Shown here: piece by piece, positions 11,027 to 19,624 of the stretch
Position numbering within the stretch: the first letter of the stretch is position 1
How the letters are laid out: each line of letters starts with the position of its first letter
NCBI RefSeq assembly: GCF_001465545.3
Contig: NZ_CP013480.3
Span: 4,092,001-4,156,000 of the forward strand
From: Pandoraea norimbergensis
Lineage (GTDB): Bacteria > Pseudomonadota > Gammaproteobacteria > Burkholderiales > Burkholderiaceae
Reading direction: 5' to 3'
DNA: 64,000 nt
Made by a program: the position numbers and the translations under genes
The notes under the pieces: model-generated
Database searches by the model: none
Seen by the model: the letters and a program-made list of their open reading frames with translations, nothing else
Told to the model about the DNA's origin: nothing

Positions 11027-11725
11027 ATGGATACATTGCCCCCTGTAGATGATGTGACGGACCTGATCGCCTGTCCCAATTGCGACACGCTGCACCGTCG
11101 CATGGATCTCCCGCCGCACGAGACCGCCCGCTGCGTACGCTGTCACTCGGTGCTCTATCGCTCTCCCGACCTTCGCCTGTCGCGCGTGCTCGCGCTCACG
11201 GTGACGTGTCTGATCGTCTTCGCCATTGCCAATGCGTTCCCGATCGTCGAGATCGAGGTGCAAGGCATCTATACAGAGACCACGCTCATCGGCGCCGCCT
11301 GGGCGCTCTATCGCGAAGGCATGTGGCTGGTGGCCCTGCTCGTGTTCGCGACGACGGTGCTGTTTCCCCTGTCACAGCTGCTCGCGCTCGTGCACCTGAT
11401 CGCACCACTCTCGGTCGGCCGCCGGCCGCGCGCCGTGTTTGCCGTGATGCGCGCCATCGAGTTCTGCCGTCCGTGGGGCATGATCGAAGTCTTCATGCTC
11501 GGCGTGCTGGTGTCGCTGGTGAAGCTCTCGGCCATGGCGAGCGTGTTGCCGGGCATCGCGCTCTGGGCCTTCTGCGCGCTCACCGTATTTCTCGCGATGG
11601 TGCTGTCGTACGACCTGCGCAATCTCTGGCAGTTGATCGACCGCACGCCGGACCCTGTTGCCCAGGACGCCCACGCCAAGGCCATTGCCCGTTCCCGCAA
11701 CGATCGCGGGACGGTGCCCCGATGA
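11027..11725 (+). CDS. pqiA: Paraquat-inducible protein A, first half (LetA/PqiA family)
   Basis: 232 residues from the ATG at 11027 (preceded by GAAGGTA). An N-terminal zinc ribbon (CPNCDTLH with CVRCHSVLY) is followed by four hydrophobic segments. In E. coli PqiA one 417-residue protein has two such ribbon-plus-four-helix modules; here each is a separate gene. PqiA is the inner-membrane partner of the MCE protein PqiB in lipid transport between membranes. The stop overlaps the next start as ATGA. Confidence 0.9.
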   Translation: MDTLPPVDDVTDLIACPNCDTLHRRMDLPPHETARCVRCHSVLYRSPDLRLSRVLALTVTCLIVFAIANAFPIVEIEVQGIYTETTLIGAAWALYREGMWLVALLVFATTVLFPLSQLLALVHLIAPLSVGRRPRAVFAVMRAIEFCRPWGMIEVFMLGVLVSLVKLSAMASVLPGIALWAFCALTVFLAMVLSYDLRNLWQLIDRTPDPVAQDAHAKAIARSRNDRGTVPR

Positions 11726-12366
11726 AGTACCTCACCGCGAAAGCGGCCGGGTTGGTGGCCTGCCACGTCTGCGGCCGGCTCGCACGCGAAGTCAAAACGG
11801 TGGAAAAGGAGCGCTGCCCGCGTTGCGGCGCGGTGCTGCACCAGCGCAAGGTCGACAGTCTGGCGCGCACCTGGGCCTTGCTGATCGCGGCGGCCATCCT
11901 GTACATTCCCGCCAACCTCCTGCCCATGATGCAGACGCGCTCGCTGCTGGGTAACTCCAGCGACACCATCATGAGCGGCGTGATCTATTTCTGGACCAGC
12001 GGCGAATACGATCTGGCCATCGTGGTGTTCACGGCCAGTATTCTGGTGCCCATGCTCAAGCTCATTGCGCTGTCGCTGCTGTGCTTCACGGCGCAGCGCG
12101 GTGCCCGCTGGAAACCGCATCAACGCACGAAGCTCTATCACATGGTCGAATTCATCGGCCGCTGGTCGATGCTCGATGTTTTCGTCGTGGCACTGATGGT
12201 CGCGCTCGTGAATATCCAGTCGCTGGCCGTGATTCAGGCTGGCCCCGGCATCGTGGCCTTCGGCTCGGTGGTGGTGCTGACCATGCTGGCCTCCATGCAG
12301 TTCGACCCGCGCCTGATCTGGGACCAGATCCGCGACGACGACACCGAACAGGACGACCATGACTGA
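11722..12366 (+). CDS. pqiA: Paraquat-inducible protein A, second half
   Basis: 214 residues from the ATG overlapping the previous stop. The zinc ribbon CHVCGRLA with CPRCGAVLH and four membrane segments repeat the architecture of the first gene. A longer frame begins at 11080 but only by running through the upstream gene in another frame. The last eight bases overlap pqiB. Confidence 0.9.
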   Translation: MKYLTAKAAGLVACHVCGRLAREVKTVEKERCPRCGAVLHQRKVDSLARTWALLIAAAILYIPANLLPMMQTRSLLGNSSDTIMSGVIYFWTSGEYDLAIVVFTASILVPMLKLIALSLLCFTAQRGARWKPHQRTKLYHMVEFIGRWSMLDVFVVALMVALVNIQSLAVIQAGPGIVAFGSVVVLTMLASMQFDPRLIWDQIRDDDTEQDDHD

Positions 12367-14029
12367 CCCGAAAGACGAGAAAAACAACAGCGACGCGAAG
12401 CATCCGCCGGCCGGTGCCGACGATTTGCCCACGCCCGCCATCGAGCGGCGCAAGCGCTGGGCCCCGTCGCTCGTCTGGTTGATCCCGCTCGTGGCCGCCG
12501 TAATCGGGCTCTCGCTGGTGGCCAAGGTCATCGTCGAGCGCGGCCCGACGGTCACCATCGACTTCAAGACGGCTGAAGGCCTGGAAGCCGGCAAGACCAA
12601 GGTCAAGTTCAAGGAAGTCGATATCGGCACGGTGAAAAACATCGAGCTCTCCGACGACCTCTCGTATGTGCGCGTAACGGTCGATCTCACGAAGAACGCC
12701 AAGCGCTTTGCCGTCAAGGATTCGCGCTGGTGGGTGGTGCGTCCGCGCGTGGCCGGCGGCAGCGTCTCGGGCCTCTCCACACTGCTCTCGGGCGCTTACA
12801 TCGGCGCCGACGCCGGCAAGACGAAAGACACGGCGGATCACTTCGTCGGCCTCGAAGTGCCGCCGGTCGTATCGAGCGGTCAGCCCGGCAAGCCGTTCAT
12901 TCTGCACGCCGCCGATATCGGCTCGCTCGACATCGGCTCGCCGATCTACTACCGCCGCATTCAGGTCGGGCAGGTCGAAGCCTATTCGCTCGACGCCGAT
13001 GGCAAGGGCGTCACGCTGCGCGTCTTCGTGCAGGCGCCTTACGATCAATATGTGGGCACGAACACGCGCTTCTGGCATGCCAGCGGCATCGATCTGCGAC
13101 TCGATTCGAGTGGCTTCCAGGTGAACACGCAGTCGCTCGCGTCGGTCGTCATCGGCGGCATCGCCTTCCAGGCACCGTCGGACGCCGGGGCAGGCGTGAT
13201 GGCCAAACCGGGGCAGGAATTCCGCCTCGCGCCGGACGAATCGACCGCCATGAAGGCACCCGACACGCATCCGGTGCGCGTGGTGTTCCGCTTCCAGCAA
13301 TCGCTGCGAGGCTTGGCAGTGGGCGCGCCGATCGACTTCCGGGGCATCACGCTCGGTGAAGTCACTTCCATCGGCGTGGAATTCGATCAGGCCACCAAGC
13401 GCATCGCCATGCCGGTGACAGTCGAGTTGTATCCGGACCGCTTGCGCCGTCGCGACGCGAAGAACAACCTGCCGCAAAACGAACTGGCGAGCCATCAGAT
13501 TCTCAACGCGCTGGTGGCGCGCGGCCTGCGCGGTCAGCTGCGCACGGGCAACCTGCTCACCGGCCAGTTGTACGTGGCGCTCGACTTCTTCCCGAATGTC
13601 GCGCCCGCCAAGGCCGAGGATGTCGACGGCGTGCTCGTGCTGCCGACGGTGCCCAACACGCTCGACCAGTTGCAGCTTCAGATTGCCGACATCGCCGGCA
13701 AGCTCGACAAGATTCCGTTCGACACCATCGGACAGAATCTCAACTCGTCGCTGGCCAAGCTCGACAAGACGCTCGACAGCGTGCAGGGCCTGTTCAAGCA
13801 ACTCGATACCGAGATCGCGCCGGAAGCCAAGGCAACGCTGGGCGAAGCGAAGAAGAGTTTCGGCGCCGCCGAGCGCACGCTGTCCGAAGACGCCCCGGTG
13901 CAGCAGGATGTGCGTCAGGCCATGCAGGAACTGACCAAGACGCTGCGCTCGCTCAACACGCTCGCCGACTATCTGCAACAGCACCCTGAAGCGTTGTTGC
14001 GCGGCAAACCGAAGGATCCGCAACCATGA
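12359..14029 (+). CDS. pqiB: MCE-domain lipid transport protein PqiB
   Basis: 556 residues (E. coli PqiB 546). After a charged N-terminus comes one membrane anchor (WLIPLVAAVIGLSLVAKVIV, about residues 40-59), then three MCE domains beginning near residues 62, 175 and 305 (TVTIDFKTAEGLEAGKTKVK, KPFILHAADIGSLDIGSPIYY, RVVFRFQQSLRGLAVGAPIDF). A helical C-terminal region forms the long needle that spans the periplasm in the family. It overlaps pqiA by 8 bases and pqiC by 4. Confidence 0.95.
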   Translation: MTDPKDEKNNSDAKHPPAGADDLPTPAIERRKRWAPSLVWLIPLVAAVIGLSLVAKVIVERGPTVTIDFKTAEGLEAGKTKVKFKEVDIGTVKNIELSDDLSYVRVTVDLTKNAKRFAVKDSRWWVVRPRVAGGSVSGLSTLLSGAYIGADAGKTKDTADHFVGLEVPPVVSSGQPGKPFILHAADIGSLDIGSPIYYRRIQVGQVEAYSLDADGKGVTLRVFVQAPYDQYVGTNTRFWHASGIDLRLDSSGFQVNTQSLASVVIGGIAFQAPSDAGAGVMAKPGQEFRLAPDESTAMKAPDTHPVRVVFRFQQSLRGLAVGAPIDFRGITLGEVTSIGVEFDQATKRIAMPVTVELYPDRLRRRDAKNNLPQNELASHQILNALVARGLRGQLRTGNLLTGQLYVALDFFPNVAPAKAEDVDGVLVLPTVPNTLDQLQLQIADIAGKLDKIPFDTIGQNLNSSLAKLDKTLDSVQGLFKQLDTEIAPEAKATLGEAKKSFGAAERTLSEDAPVQQDVRQAMQELTKTLRSLNTLADYLQQHPEALLRGKPKDPQP

Positions 14030-14700
14030 TGAGGCCGACCGATATGTTCCGTAGCTCCCGAAGCATGTTGGGTCGCCGCGCCGTTGCGTCGGCTGCCACC
14101 GTCACGACGGTTGGGCTGGTGCTGGCGATGGCGGGTTGTGCGTCGCCAACGCCGAGTTTCTACACGCTTGCGGGCGCAGGTGGCGCGTCGAACACAGCCA
14201 ATGTGGGAACCAACGCGCCCGCGACGCCGTATGCCCTCGAAGTGTCACCGGTGGCGGTGCCCGAGCAGGTCGACCGCCCGCAGATCGTCGTGACCAAGGG
14301 CGGCGGACAAGTCGATATTCTGGAAGCGTCGCGCTGGGCGGCACCGCTCAAGAACGAACTGACGTCGACGATCTCGCGCGGCTTGACGCAACGTCTTGGC
14401 GCAATGGATGTGTATGGGCTGCCGCGCGCCGACGGCGTGACGGTCTATCGCCTGTCCACGTCGGTGCAACGCTTCGAGTCGGTGCCCGGCGAACAGGCTG
14501 CGCTCACCGCCGTCTGGACGGTGCGCCGTGTGCCAGGCGACGTGGTGCTGACCTGCCGTTTCAACGGCACTGAGCCCGCATCTGGCGGCATTCCCGAGGT
14601 GGTCGCCGCGCAGCGCAAGCTGGTCGGCCAACTGACGGACAGCATCGGCCGCGCCATCGCCACCAGTGCGCAAGGGACGACGCCCCGCTGCGACGGGTAA
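14026..14700 (+). CDS. pqiC: PqiC/YmbA-type outer-membrane lipoprotein
   Basis: 224 residues with a signal peptide ending at the lipobox LAMAGC (near residue 38), then ASPTPSFYTLAG, the start of the ABC-type transport auxiliary lipoprotein domain. It is the outer-membrane contact of the Pqi system. The start overlaps the pqiB stop; Met2 and Met7 are possible alternatives. A hairpin follows the gene. Confidence 0.9.
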   Translation: MMRPTDMFRSSRSMLGRRAVASAATVTTVGLVLAMAGCASPTPSFYTLAGAGGASNTANVGTNAPATPYALEVSPVAVPEQVDRPQIVVTKGGGQVDILEASRWAAPLKNELTSTISRGLTQRLGAMDVYGLPRADGVTVYRLSTSVQRFESVPGEQAALTAVWTVRRVPGDVVLTCRFNGTEPASGGIPEVVAAQRKLVGQLTDSIGRAIATSAQGTTPRCDG

Positions 14701-14731
14701 TACCGCCGAAGCACACTAGAAATGAAGCGCA

Positions 14732-14755
14732 GGGCATCGGAAATATCCGATGCCC
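14732..14755. terminator. Hairpin between pqiC and the aspartoacylase-like gene
   Basis: GGGCATCGGA and TCCGATGCCC form a perfect 10-bp stem with loop AATA, between convergent genes. There is no long U-tract, so it is a probable bidirectional stop. Confidence 0.6.
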
Positions 14756-14785
14756 GGCAAACTCCATCGGCGCATCACGCGTCGC

Positions 14786-15730
14786 TCAGACGCGCTCACG
14801 CGCCAGATACATTGCTTCACGGCCCACGATGGGCTCACGCGTCGGCATGATGACCGTGCAGCCATCGAAAGGCGCGACAATCTGCTTGTCGCCGTCCGTC
14901 GCCACTAGTTCATCTTTGCCGAACACTTCGAACCCGATGACCGGGCGCGCGAAGCGAAACTCCGGCGTCTGCACCACGTGCGTCTCCACCAGTTCGAAAC
15001 GGCGTCGCGCGCTCGCTTGGGGCTCGGCGTCGCCTGCCTCACTCGCTTCAATGAGCCCGAAGTGCGTGAGGAATTTCGTCGCGGCGGCAATAGCAACTGC
15101 GGCGCTCGAAGGCTTGAAGTGTTGCCCGCACTCGATCACGACGGCGGCGCCCGCTGTTGAGGCTGCCTCGCCAAATCGCCCGAACTGGATCAACGGCGTG
15201 CCGGACCCAAGCCCCTTGGGCATGATCAGATGCAAGCCGCACACGTCGATGGCTTCGGCCAGCGTGCTGTTGCGTTGCGCGTCCGGGTACACCCAGAACG
15301 GCGGAACATCGAGCGACGTCGAGTGAATGTCCAGCACGTGATCTGCCGCGTCCACGAACGGGGCCAGTTCTCGCATGCGCCGGATTTCCGGGCTATCCGA
15401 TTCCCCCTGCAAATACTCGTCGGACCAGATCCGGTTCAGGTTATGCACGAGTTGACGGCTCGCGAAGGGTTTCGATTCGTCAAAGCTCTCGTAGGCTTCG
15501 ACGTTGGCGAAAAGCAACGTCAGTTTGCCCCGCGCCGGACGCACGCCCCGGTCGAGCAAATGCGTCACGGCATGCATGCCGCAAAACTCGTTGCCGTGCA
15601 CGAGCGAACTGATCAGCAAATGCGGCCCGGGCAGCCCCGAATCGAAATGATGAACGTAGTCGGTGCCCGTGTTCCCCGCTTTGTACGCGGAGATATCTCG
15701 ATACATTGCCTTGCTGTTTTGTGTGTCCAT
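14786..15730 (-). CDS. Succinylglutamate desuccinylase/aspartoacylase family hydrolase
   Basis: 314 residues. The zinc site of the M14-like AstE/AspA family is visible as SSLVHGNEFCGMHAV (HxxE near residues 44-47) and DIHSTSLDVPPFW (second His near residue 136). It should release an acyl group from an N-acyl amino acid or a related amide; the substrate cannot be told. No arginine succinyltransferase genes are nearby, so astE itself is unlikely. Confidence 0.8.
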   Translation of the reverse strand: MDTQNSKAMYRDISAYKAGNTGTDYVHHFDSGLPGPHLLISSLVHGNEFCGMHAVTHLLDRGVRPARGKLTLLFANVEAYESFDESKPFASRQLVHNLNRIWSDEYLQGESDSPEIRRMRELAPFVDAADHVLDIHSTSLDVPPFWVYPDAQRNSTLAEAIDVCGLHLIMPKGLGSGTPLIQFGRFGEAASTAGAAVVIECGQHFKPSSAAVAIAAATKFLTHFGLIEASEAGDAEPQASARRRFELVETHVVQTPEFRFARPVIGFEVFGKDELVATDGDKQIVAPFDGCTVIMPTREPIVGREAMYLARERV

Positions 15731-15924
15731 GGTGACCAGAGTGCCCGACGAATCGACGGCATTATAGGGTGCAACAGGTCACGGCCGGGCACTGCACCCG
15801 CCTTGCAACGCCTAGAAAATTTACGGATTGCGCAATCGATTACGAGATGTTTAAGATATTCGAGACCTTGCCCGCATCACGACGGTGCGGCGGGTCGACA
15901 TAACTCGAATATCGGAGACAAGCC

Positions 15925-17172
15925 ATGCCCACCCTTATCCGGCGCGCGATTGCGTGTGCCGCTTCTGCGCTCGCCCTCGGCGCATTCACCGCCAGCTTCG
16001 CCCCGGCTGCCCACGCGGCAGCCATTTCCGACGGCGTCGTCAAGATCGGCGTGCTCACCGACCTGTCCGGCGTGTCGAGCGATAACGCAGGCAAAGGCAG
16101 CGTGCTTGCCGCCACCATGGCTATCGACGACTTCGCCAAGGACCACAAGGTACTCGGCGCGCCCATCGAACTCGTCTCGGCCGACTCGCAAGGCAAGACC
16201 GACACGGGCGCGACCATCGCGCGCGAGTGGTACGACCGCGACAAGGTCGACATGATCACCGACCTCACCTTCTCGAACGTCGCCCTCGCCGTCGACCGCA
16301 TCGCCGACGAGAAGAAAAAGATCGCCCTGGTCACGGGCGCCGGTTCGTCGGCCATCAGCAACGAGCAGTGCACGGCGCATAGCGTGCAATGGATGTACGA
16401 CACGTACGCGCTGGCCAACTCCACATCGCAGGCATTGCTGCGCCGAGGCCTGAAGTCGTGGTACTTCATCACCGCCGACTACGCCTTCGGTCAGGCACTG
16501 GAAAAAGACGCTAGCGAAATCCTCACGCGGCAGGGCGGCAAGGTCGTCGGCTCGGTCAAACACCCGGTCAACTCGCCCGACATGTCGTCATACCTGCTGC
16601 GCGCGCAAACCTCGGGCGCTCAGGTCATCGCACTGGCCAACTCGGGCACCGACACGCTCAACACGGTCAAGCAGGCGTCGCAATTCAACATGATTCAGGG
16701 CAGCAAGCAGGTCTTCACGCCGCTGCTCTCGCTCATTACCGAAGTGCACGGCATGGGCCTGAAGAACGCCCAAGGCATGATTCTGACGAACGGCTATTAC
16801 TGGGATCAGGACGACCGCTCGCGCGGCTTCGCGCAGCGCTTCTACGCGCAGCACAAGAAGATGCCGACGATGATGCAGGCAGCCGTCTACTCGGCGGTGC
16901 TCAACTATCTGAAGGCGGTTCAGGCGGCCGGCACCGACGAAGCAGACGCCGTGATGGCCAAGCTCAAGACGATGAAGATCGACGACCCAGTAATTCGCAA
17001 CGGGCATATCCGTGCGGACGGCAAGCTCGTGCACGACATGCTGCTCGTGCAGGTCAAGACGCCCGCAGAGTCGAAGGGGGACTGGGATCTTTACAAGATT
17101 CTCGAAACGATTCCGGCCGATAAGGCATTCGCGCCACTGGCCGAATCGAAGTGCTCGCTGGTGAAGAAATAA
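15925..17172 (+). CDS. Branched-chain amino acid-type ABC substrate-binding protein
   Basis: 415 residues. The signal peptide (RRAIACAASALALGAFTASF, cleavage near AHAA) is followed by a type I periplasmic-binding fold of the LivK/Peripla_BP_6 group: ISDGVVKIGVLTDLSGV, then a second lobe with WYFITADYAFGQALEKDASE. No permease or ATPase gene is adjacent, so it is an orphan here or serves a transporter elsewhere. Such proteins bind amino acids, amides or aromatic acids; the ligand is unknown. Confidence 0.88.
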   Translation: MPTLIRRAIACAASALALGAFTASFAPAAHAAAISDGVVKIGVLTDLSGVSSDNAGKGSVLAATMAIDDFAKDHKVLGAPIELVSADSQGKTDTGATIAREWYDRDKVDMITDLTFSNVALAVDRIADEKKKIALVTGAGSSAISNEQCTAHSVQWMYDTYALANSTSQALLRRGLKSWYFITADYAFGQALEKDASEILTRQGGKVVGSVKHPVNSPDMSSYLLRAQTSGAQVIALANSGTDTLNTVKQASQFNMIQGSKQVFTPLLSLITEVHGMGLKNAQGMILTNGYYWDQDDRSRGFAQRFYAQHKKMPTMMQAAVYSAVLNYLKAVQAAGTDEADAVMAKLKTMKIDDPVIRNGHIRADGKLVHDMLLVQVKTPAESKGDWDLYKILETIPADKAFAPLAESKCSLVKK

Positions 17173-17221
17173 GCCCGGCGTGACCGGTCCGCTGTGCGCC
17201 GTTGCAGCGCACAGTGCGACG

Positions 17222-17250
17222 CACGGGCAGTCATCGCTGTGATGACTGCC
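17222..17250. terminator. Hairpin between convergent genes
   Basis: CGGGCAGTCATC and GATGACTGCCCG make a perfect 12-bp stem with a five-base loop, in the gap between the binding-protein gene and the MFS gene. There is no U-tract. Confidence 0.6.
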
Positions 17251-17269
17251 CGGGGTACTGCGCTATCCG

Positions 17270-18682
17270 TTACTGCCCTGCCACACCCGCGACTGCCGGA
17301 CGTTGCTCCTCCACCCGGCGGAACACCAGCGCCGAGGCCAGTGTAATCAGGCCGACGCACACGAACGTCATCCGGAAGCCAGCCACGGTGCCGCCCACGC
17401 CAAGCTCGCCCGCCTCGCCCGCCAGATGGCCGAAGAGTGCCAGCAGTTGACCACCGATGGTCACACCCAGCCCTAGTGCGAGCATTTGCGCCATGGAGAA
17501 CAGGCCGTTGCCCGCGCTGGCACGACGCGCGCCGAGATCCTTGAGCGTCACACTGTTCATGGCCGCAAACTGCATCGAGCCCGCGCCGCCGAACACAGCC
17601 AGTTGCACGATGCCCAGCCACATCGGCCAGCCCGGCCCGAACAGCGCGAAACTGGCAATCGAGCCGCCCACCACGGCCGTGTTGACCATCAGGAAGCGCG
17701 TGTAGCCGTAGCGCTTGACCAGCGGCGTGACCATCCGTTTGACGACAATTCCGGCGAGCGCCATGGGCAACATCGTGAGGCCCGAGATGAGCGGGCTGTA
17801 GCCCATGCCGACCTGCAATAACAGCGGCATCAAAAACGGCACGGCGCTGCTGCCGATCCGTGCGACCAGATTGCCGAGCAGCCCCAGACTGAAGCTACGT
17901 GTCTCGAAGAGTTCCAGCGGAAACAGCGGCGCGGCACTACGGCGCGCGTAGGGCCAGTAGCCGACGGTCGTCGCCACGCACAGCAGCGCCAAGGCCACAG
18001 ACGGCGCCCAGCCAGCTTGTGGAAACGGATGATCGAGCGCCAGCGTGAACGACACCATGGCCACCGACAGCATGGCGAAGCCAATCCAGTCGAAGCCGGT
18101 CTCGATGACATCTTCCTTGGCAGGTCGTGGCAGATAGCGCCGCACTGCCAGACTGCCGATGACGCCGATGGGCACGTTGATCAGGAAGATCCAGTGCCAC
18201 GACGACACCTCGACCAGCCAGCCGCCCAGCACCGGCCCCATCATCGGGCCGACCTGTCCGGCAATCGACACAAACGCCAGCGCGGCGAGATATTGCTCGG
18301 CGGGAAAGGTGCGCAGCACGGCGAGCCGGCCGATCGGCAGCAGCATCGAGCCGCCTGCGCCTTGCAGCACGCGCGCGACAACCAACTGCGGCAGCGTGTG
18401 CGCCATGGCGCAGCAGATCGAGCCCAATACGAAGAGAAGAATCGCCACGAAGTACACGCGGCGTGTGCCGAAGCGGTCAGCAAGCCAGCCCGACGCGGGC
18501 GTGAGCATGGCCATCGTGAGGGAATAGGCGACCACCACAGGCTGCATGCGCAGCGGGTTCTCGCCGAGGCTGGCGGCCATGGCCGGCAGCGCCGTGTTGA
18601 CGATGGTGCCGTCGAGCGCCTGCATGAAAAAGCCCGCCGCTACGATCCACAACAGGGCGGTGAGTGACTTGTCTTGCTTCAT
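17270..18682 (-). CDS. DHA2-family MFS multidrug transporter (MdtD-like)
   Basis: 470 residues, about 14 membrane segments. The N-terminus AAGFFMQALDGTIVNTALP is the DHA2 motif D1, and the order of blocks closely resembles E. coli MdtD (471 residues), including ASGWLADRFGTRRVYF and QVGPMMGPVLGGWLVE. It is a proton-driven exporter by family. No MdtABC-type RND genes are adjacent, so its role may differ. Confidence 0.87.
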   Translation of the reverse strand: MKQDKSLTALLWIVAAGFFMQALDGTIVNTALPAMAASLGENPLRMQPVVVAYSLTMAMLTPASGWLADRFGTRRVYFVAILLFVLGSICCAMAHTLPQLVVARVLQGAGGSMLLPIGRLAVLRTFPAEQYLAALAFVSIAGQVGPMMGPVLGGWLVEVSSWHWIFLINVPIGVIGSLAVRRYLPRPAKEDVIETGFDWIGFAMLSVAMVSFTLALDHPFPQAGWAPSVALALLCVATTVGYWPYARRSAAPLFPLELFETRSFSLGLLGNLVARIGSSAVPFLMPLLLQVGMGYSPLISGLTMLPMALAGIVVKRMVTPLVKRYGYTRFLMVNTAVVGGSIASFALFGPGWPMWLGIVQLAVFGGAGSMQFAAMNSVTLKDLGARRASAGNGLFSMAQMLALGLGVTIGGQLLALFGHLAGEAGELGVGGTVAGFRMTFVCVGLITLASALVFRRVEEQRPAVAGVAGQ

Positions 18683-18817
18683 GCGGCGAGGGGAGAAGGC
18701 TGGGACGGCACGCGCGAAGGCCGTGCCGTCTCAAGAATTAAGCGAAAGCCGAATTCTATCGCGCCAAATCTCCCGGGGACAGGGGAAAAGACGGGGGGAA
18801 AGGACGGGGGAAGTCTG

Positions 18818-19420
18818 TCAGGCCGTGGTGTTCACGCGCGTGCCGGTGGTCTTGCTCGGGTCCATCAACGTCTGGATCTGTGCGCGAATCGTCATCGCCT
18901 GTGCCGACAGCGTCTGCACTTCCGCCATCTTTTCTTCCGGCGGGATCGAGTCGTTGTTGCGCACGGCTTCGAGTTGCGCCATCACCTTGGCCAGCATGTC
19001 CTTGAGCTTCTGGATGGTCTGCTCGACGATGCCGTTGGCGGCAGGGCCAGCGTTGCCCGCACCACCCGCCGCGCCTGCCCCACCGGCCGCTGCGCCGCCG
19101 ATCGCCTTCGCGGCATCGCTGGCGTCGCGCACGGACTTCACCATATCGGCGTCGATCTTGCGCGAACTCGTACCGTTATTGTTGGCGTCAGGCGTGGTGG
19201 TGGACGCCACCGGCGCCATCGTCGTGCTGCCGTCGGCGGGCTTTGCCGCCTTGTCAGACGTGCTGGAAGTATTGGCCGTGGCAGCCGTCCCGGCCTTCTG
19301 ACCGGCGACGTTTCCGCCCCCCGCCGCCTGCGCCTTTTCGGCCTGTTGCGACTGGATGTGGGCTTGCCAGACGTCGAGCAGGCTGGAAGTCGAGCTGTTC
19401 TTGACCGCGATGATAGTCAT
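18818..19420 (-). CDS. FlxA-like hypothetical protein
   Basis: 200 residues from the ATG at 19420 (a TTG at 19441 would add 7). The N-terminus is soluble with Ala/Gln-rich segments, the middle is Ala/Gly-rich, and the last 60 residues form a predicted helical hairpin (IVEQTIQKLKDMLAKVMAQL, NNDSIPPEEKMAEVQTLSAQ) like the FlxA-like domain. The ribosome-binding site is weak. Function unknown; no flagellar genes are nearby. Confidence 0.6.
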   Translation of the reverse strand: MTIIAVKNSSTSSLLDVWQAHIQSQQAEKAQAAGGGNVAGQKAGTAATANTSSTSDKAAKPADGSTTMAPVASTTTPDANNNGTSSRKIDADMVKSVRDASDAAKAIGGAAAGGAGAAGGAGNAGPAANGIVEQTIQKLKDMLAKVMAQLEAVRNNDSIPPEEKMAEVQTLSAQAMTIRAQIQTLMDPSKTTGTRVNTTA

Positions 19421-19577
19421 GGAGAGGGGGGCACTCCGCAAGGAAAAATGGTAAGGATTCGAAAGTTATTACGGCATCCTTTACGAATACCTTTAGCGAT
19501 TCGTTATTCCCCTGTGAGATTTCGCAGTGCGCGCCGAAATCCACCTGCATGCTGCCTGCATGCCCCCTACATGACAC

Positions 19578-19599
19578 GGGCCCGTGCGAACACGGGCCC
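19578..19599. terminator. Hairpin downstream of the GH15 gene
   Basis: GGGCCCGTG-CGAA-CACGGGCCC is a perfect 9-bp stem with a tetraloop 26 bases past the glycosidase stop. There is no U-run, so the terminator call is moderate. Confidence 0.5.
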
Positions 19600-19624
19600 G
19601 GCAACGGTAAAGCCAGAGGTTCGA

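Noticed and set aside
12152..14023. Minus-strand frame of 623 codons
   Set aside because: Antisense to pqiA and pqiB; no domains or ribosome-binding site.
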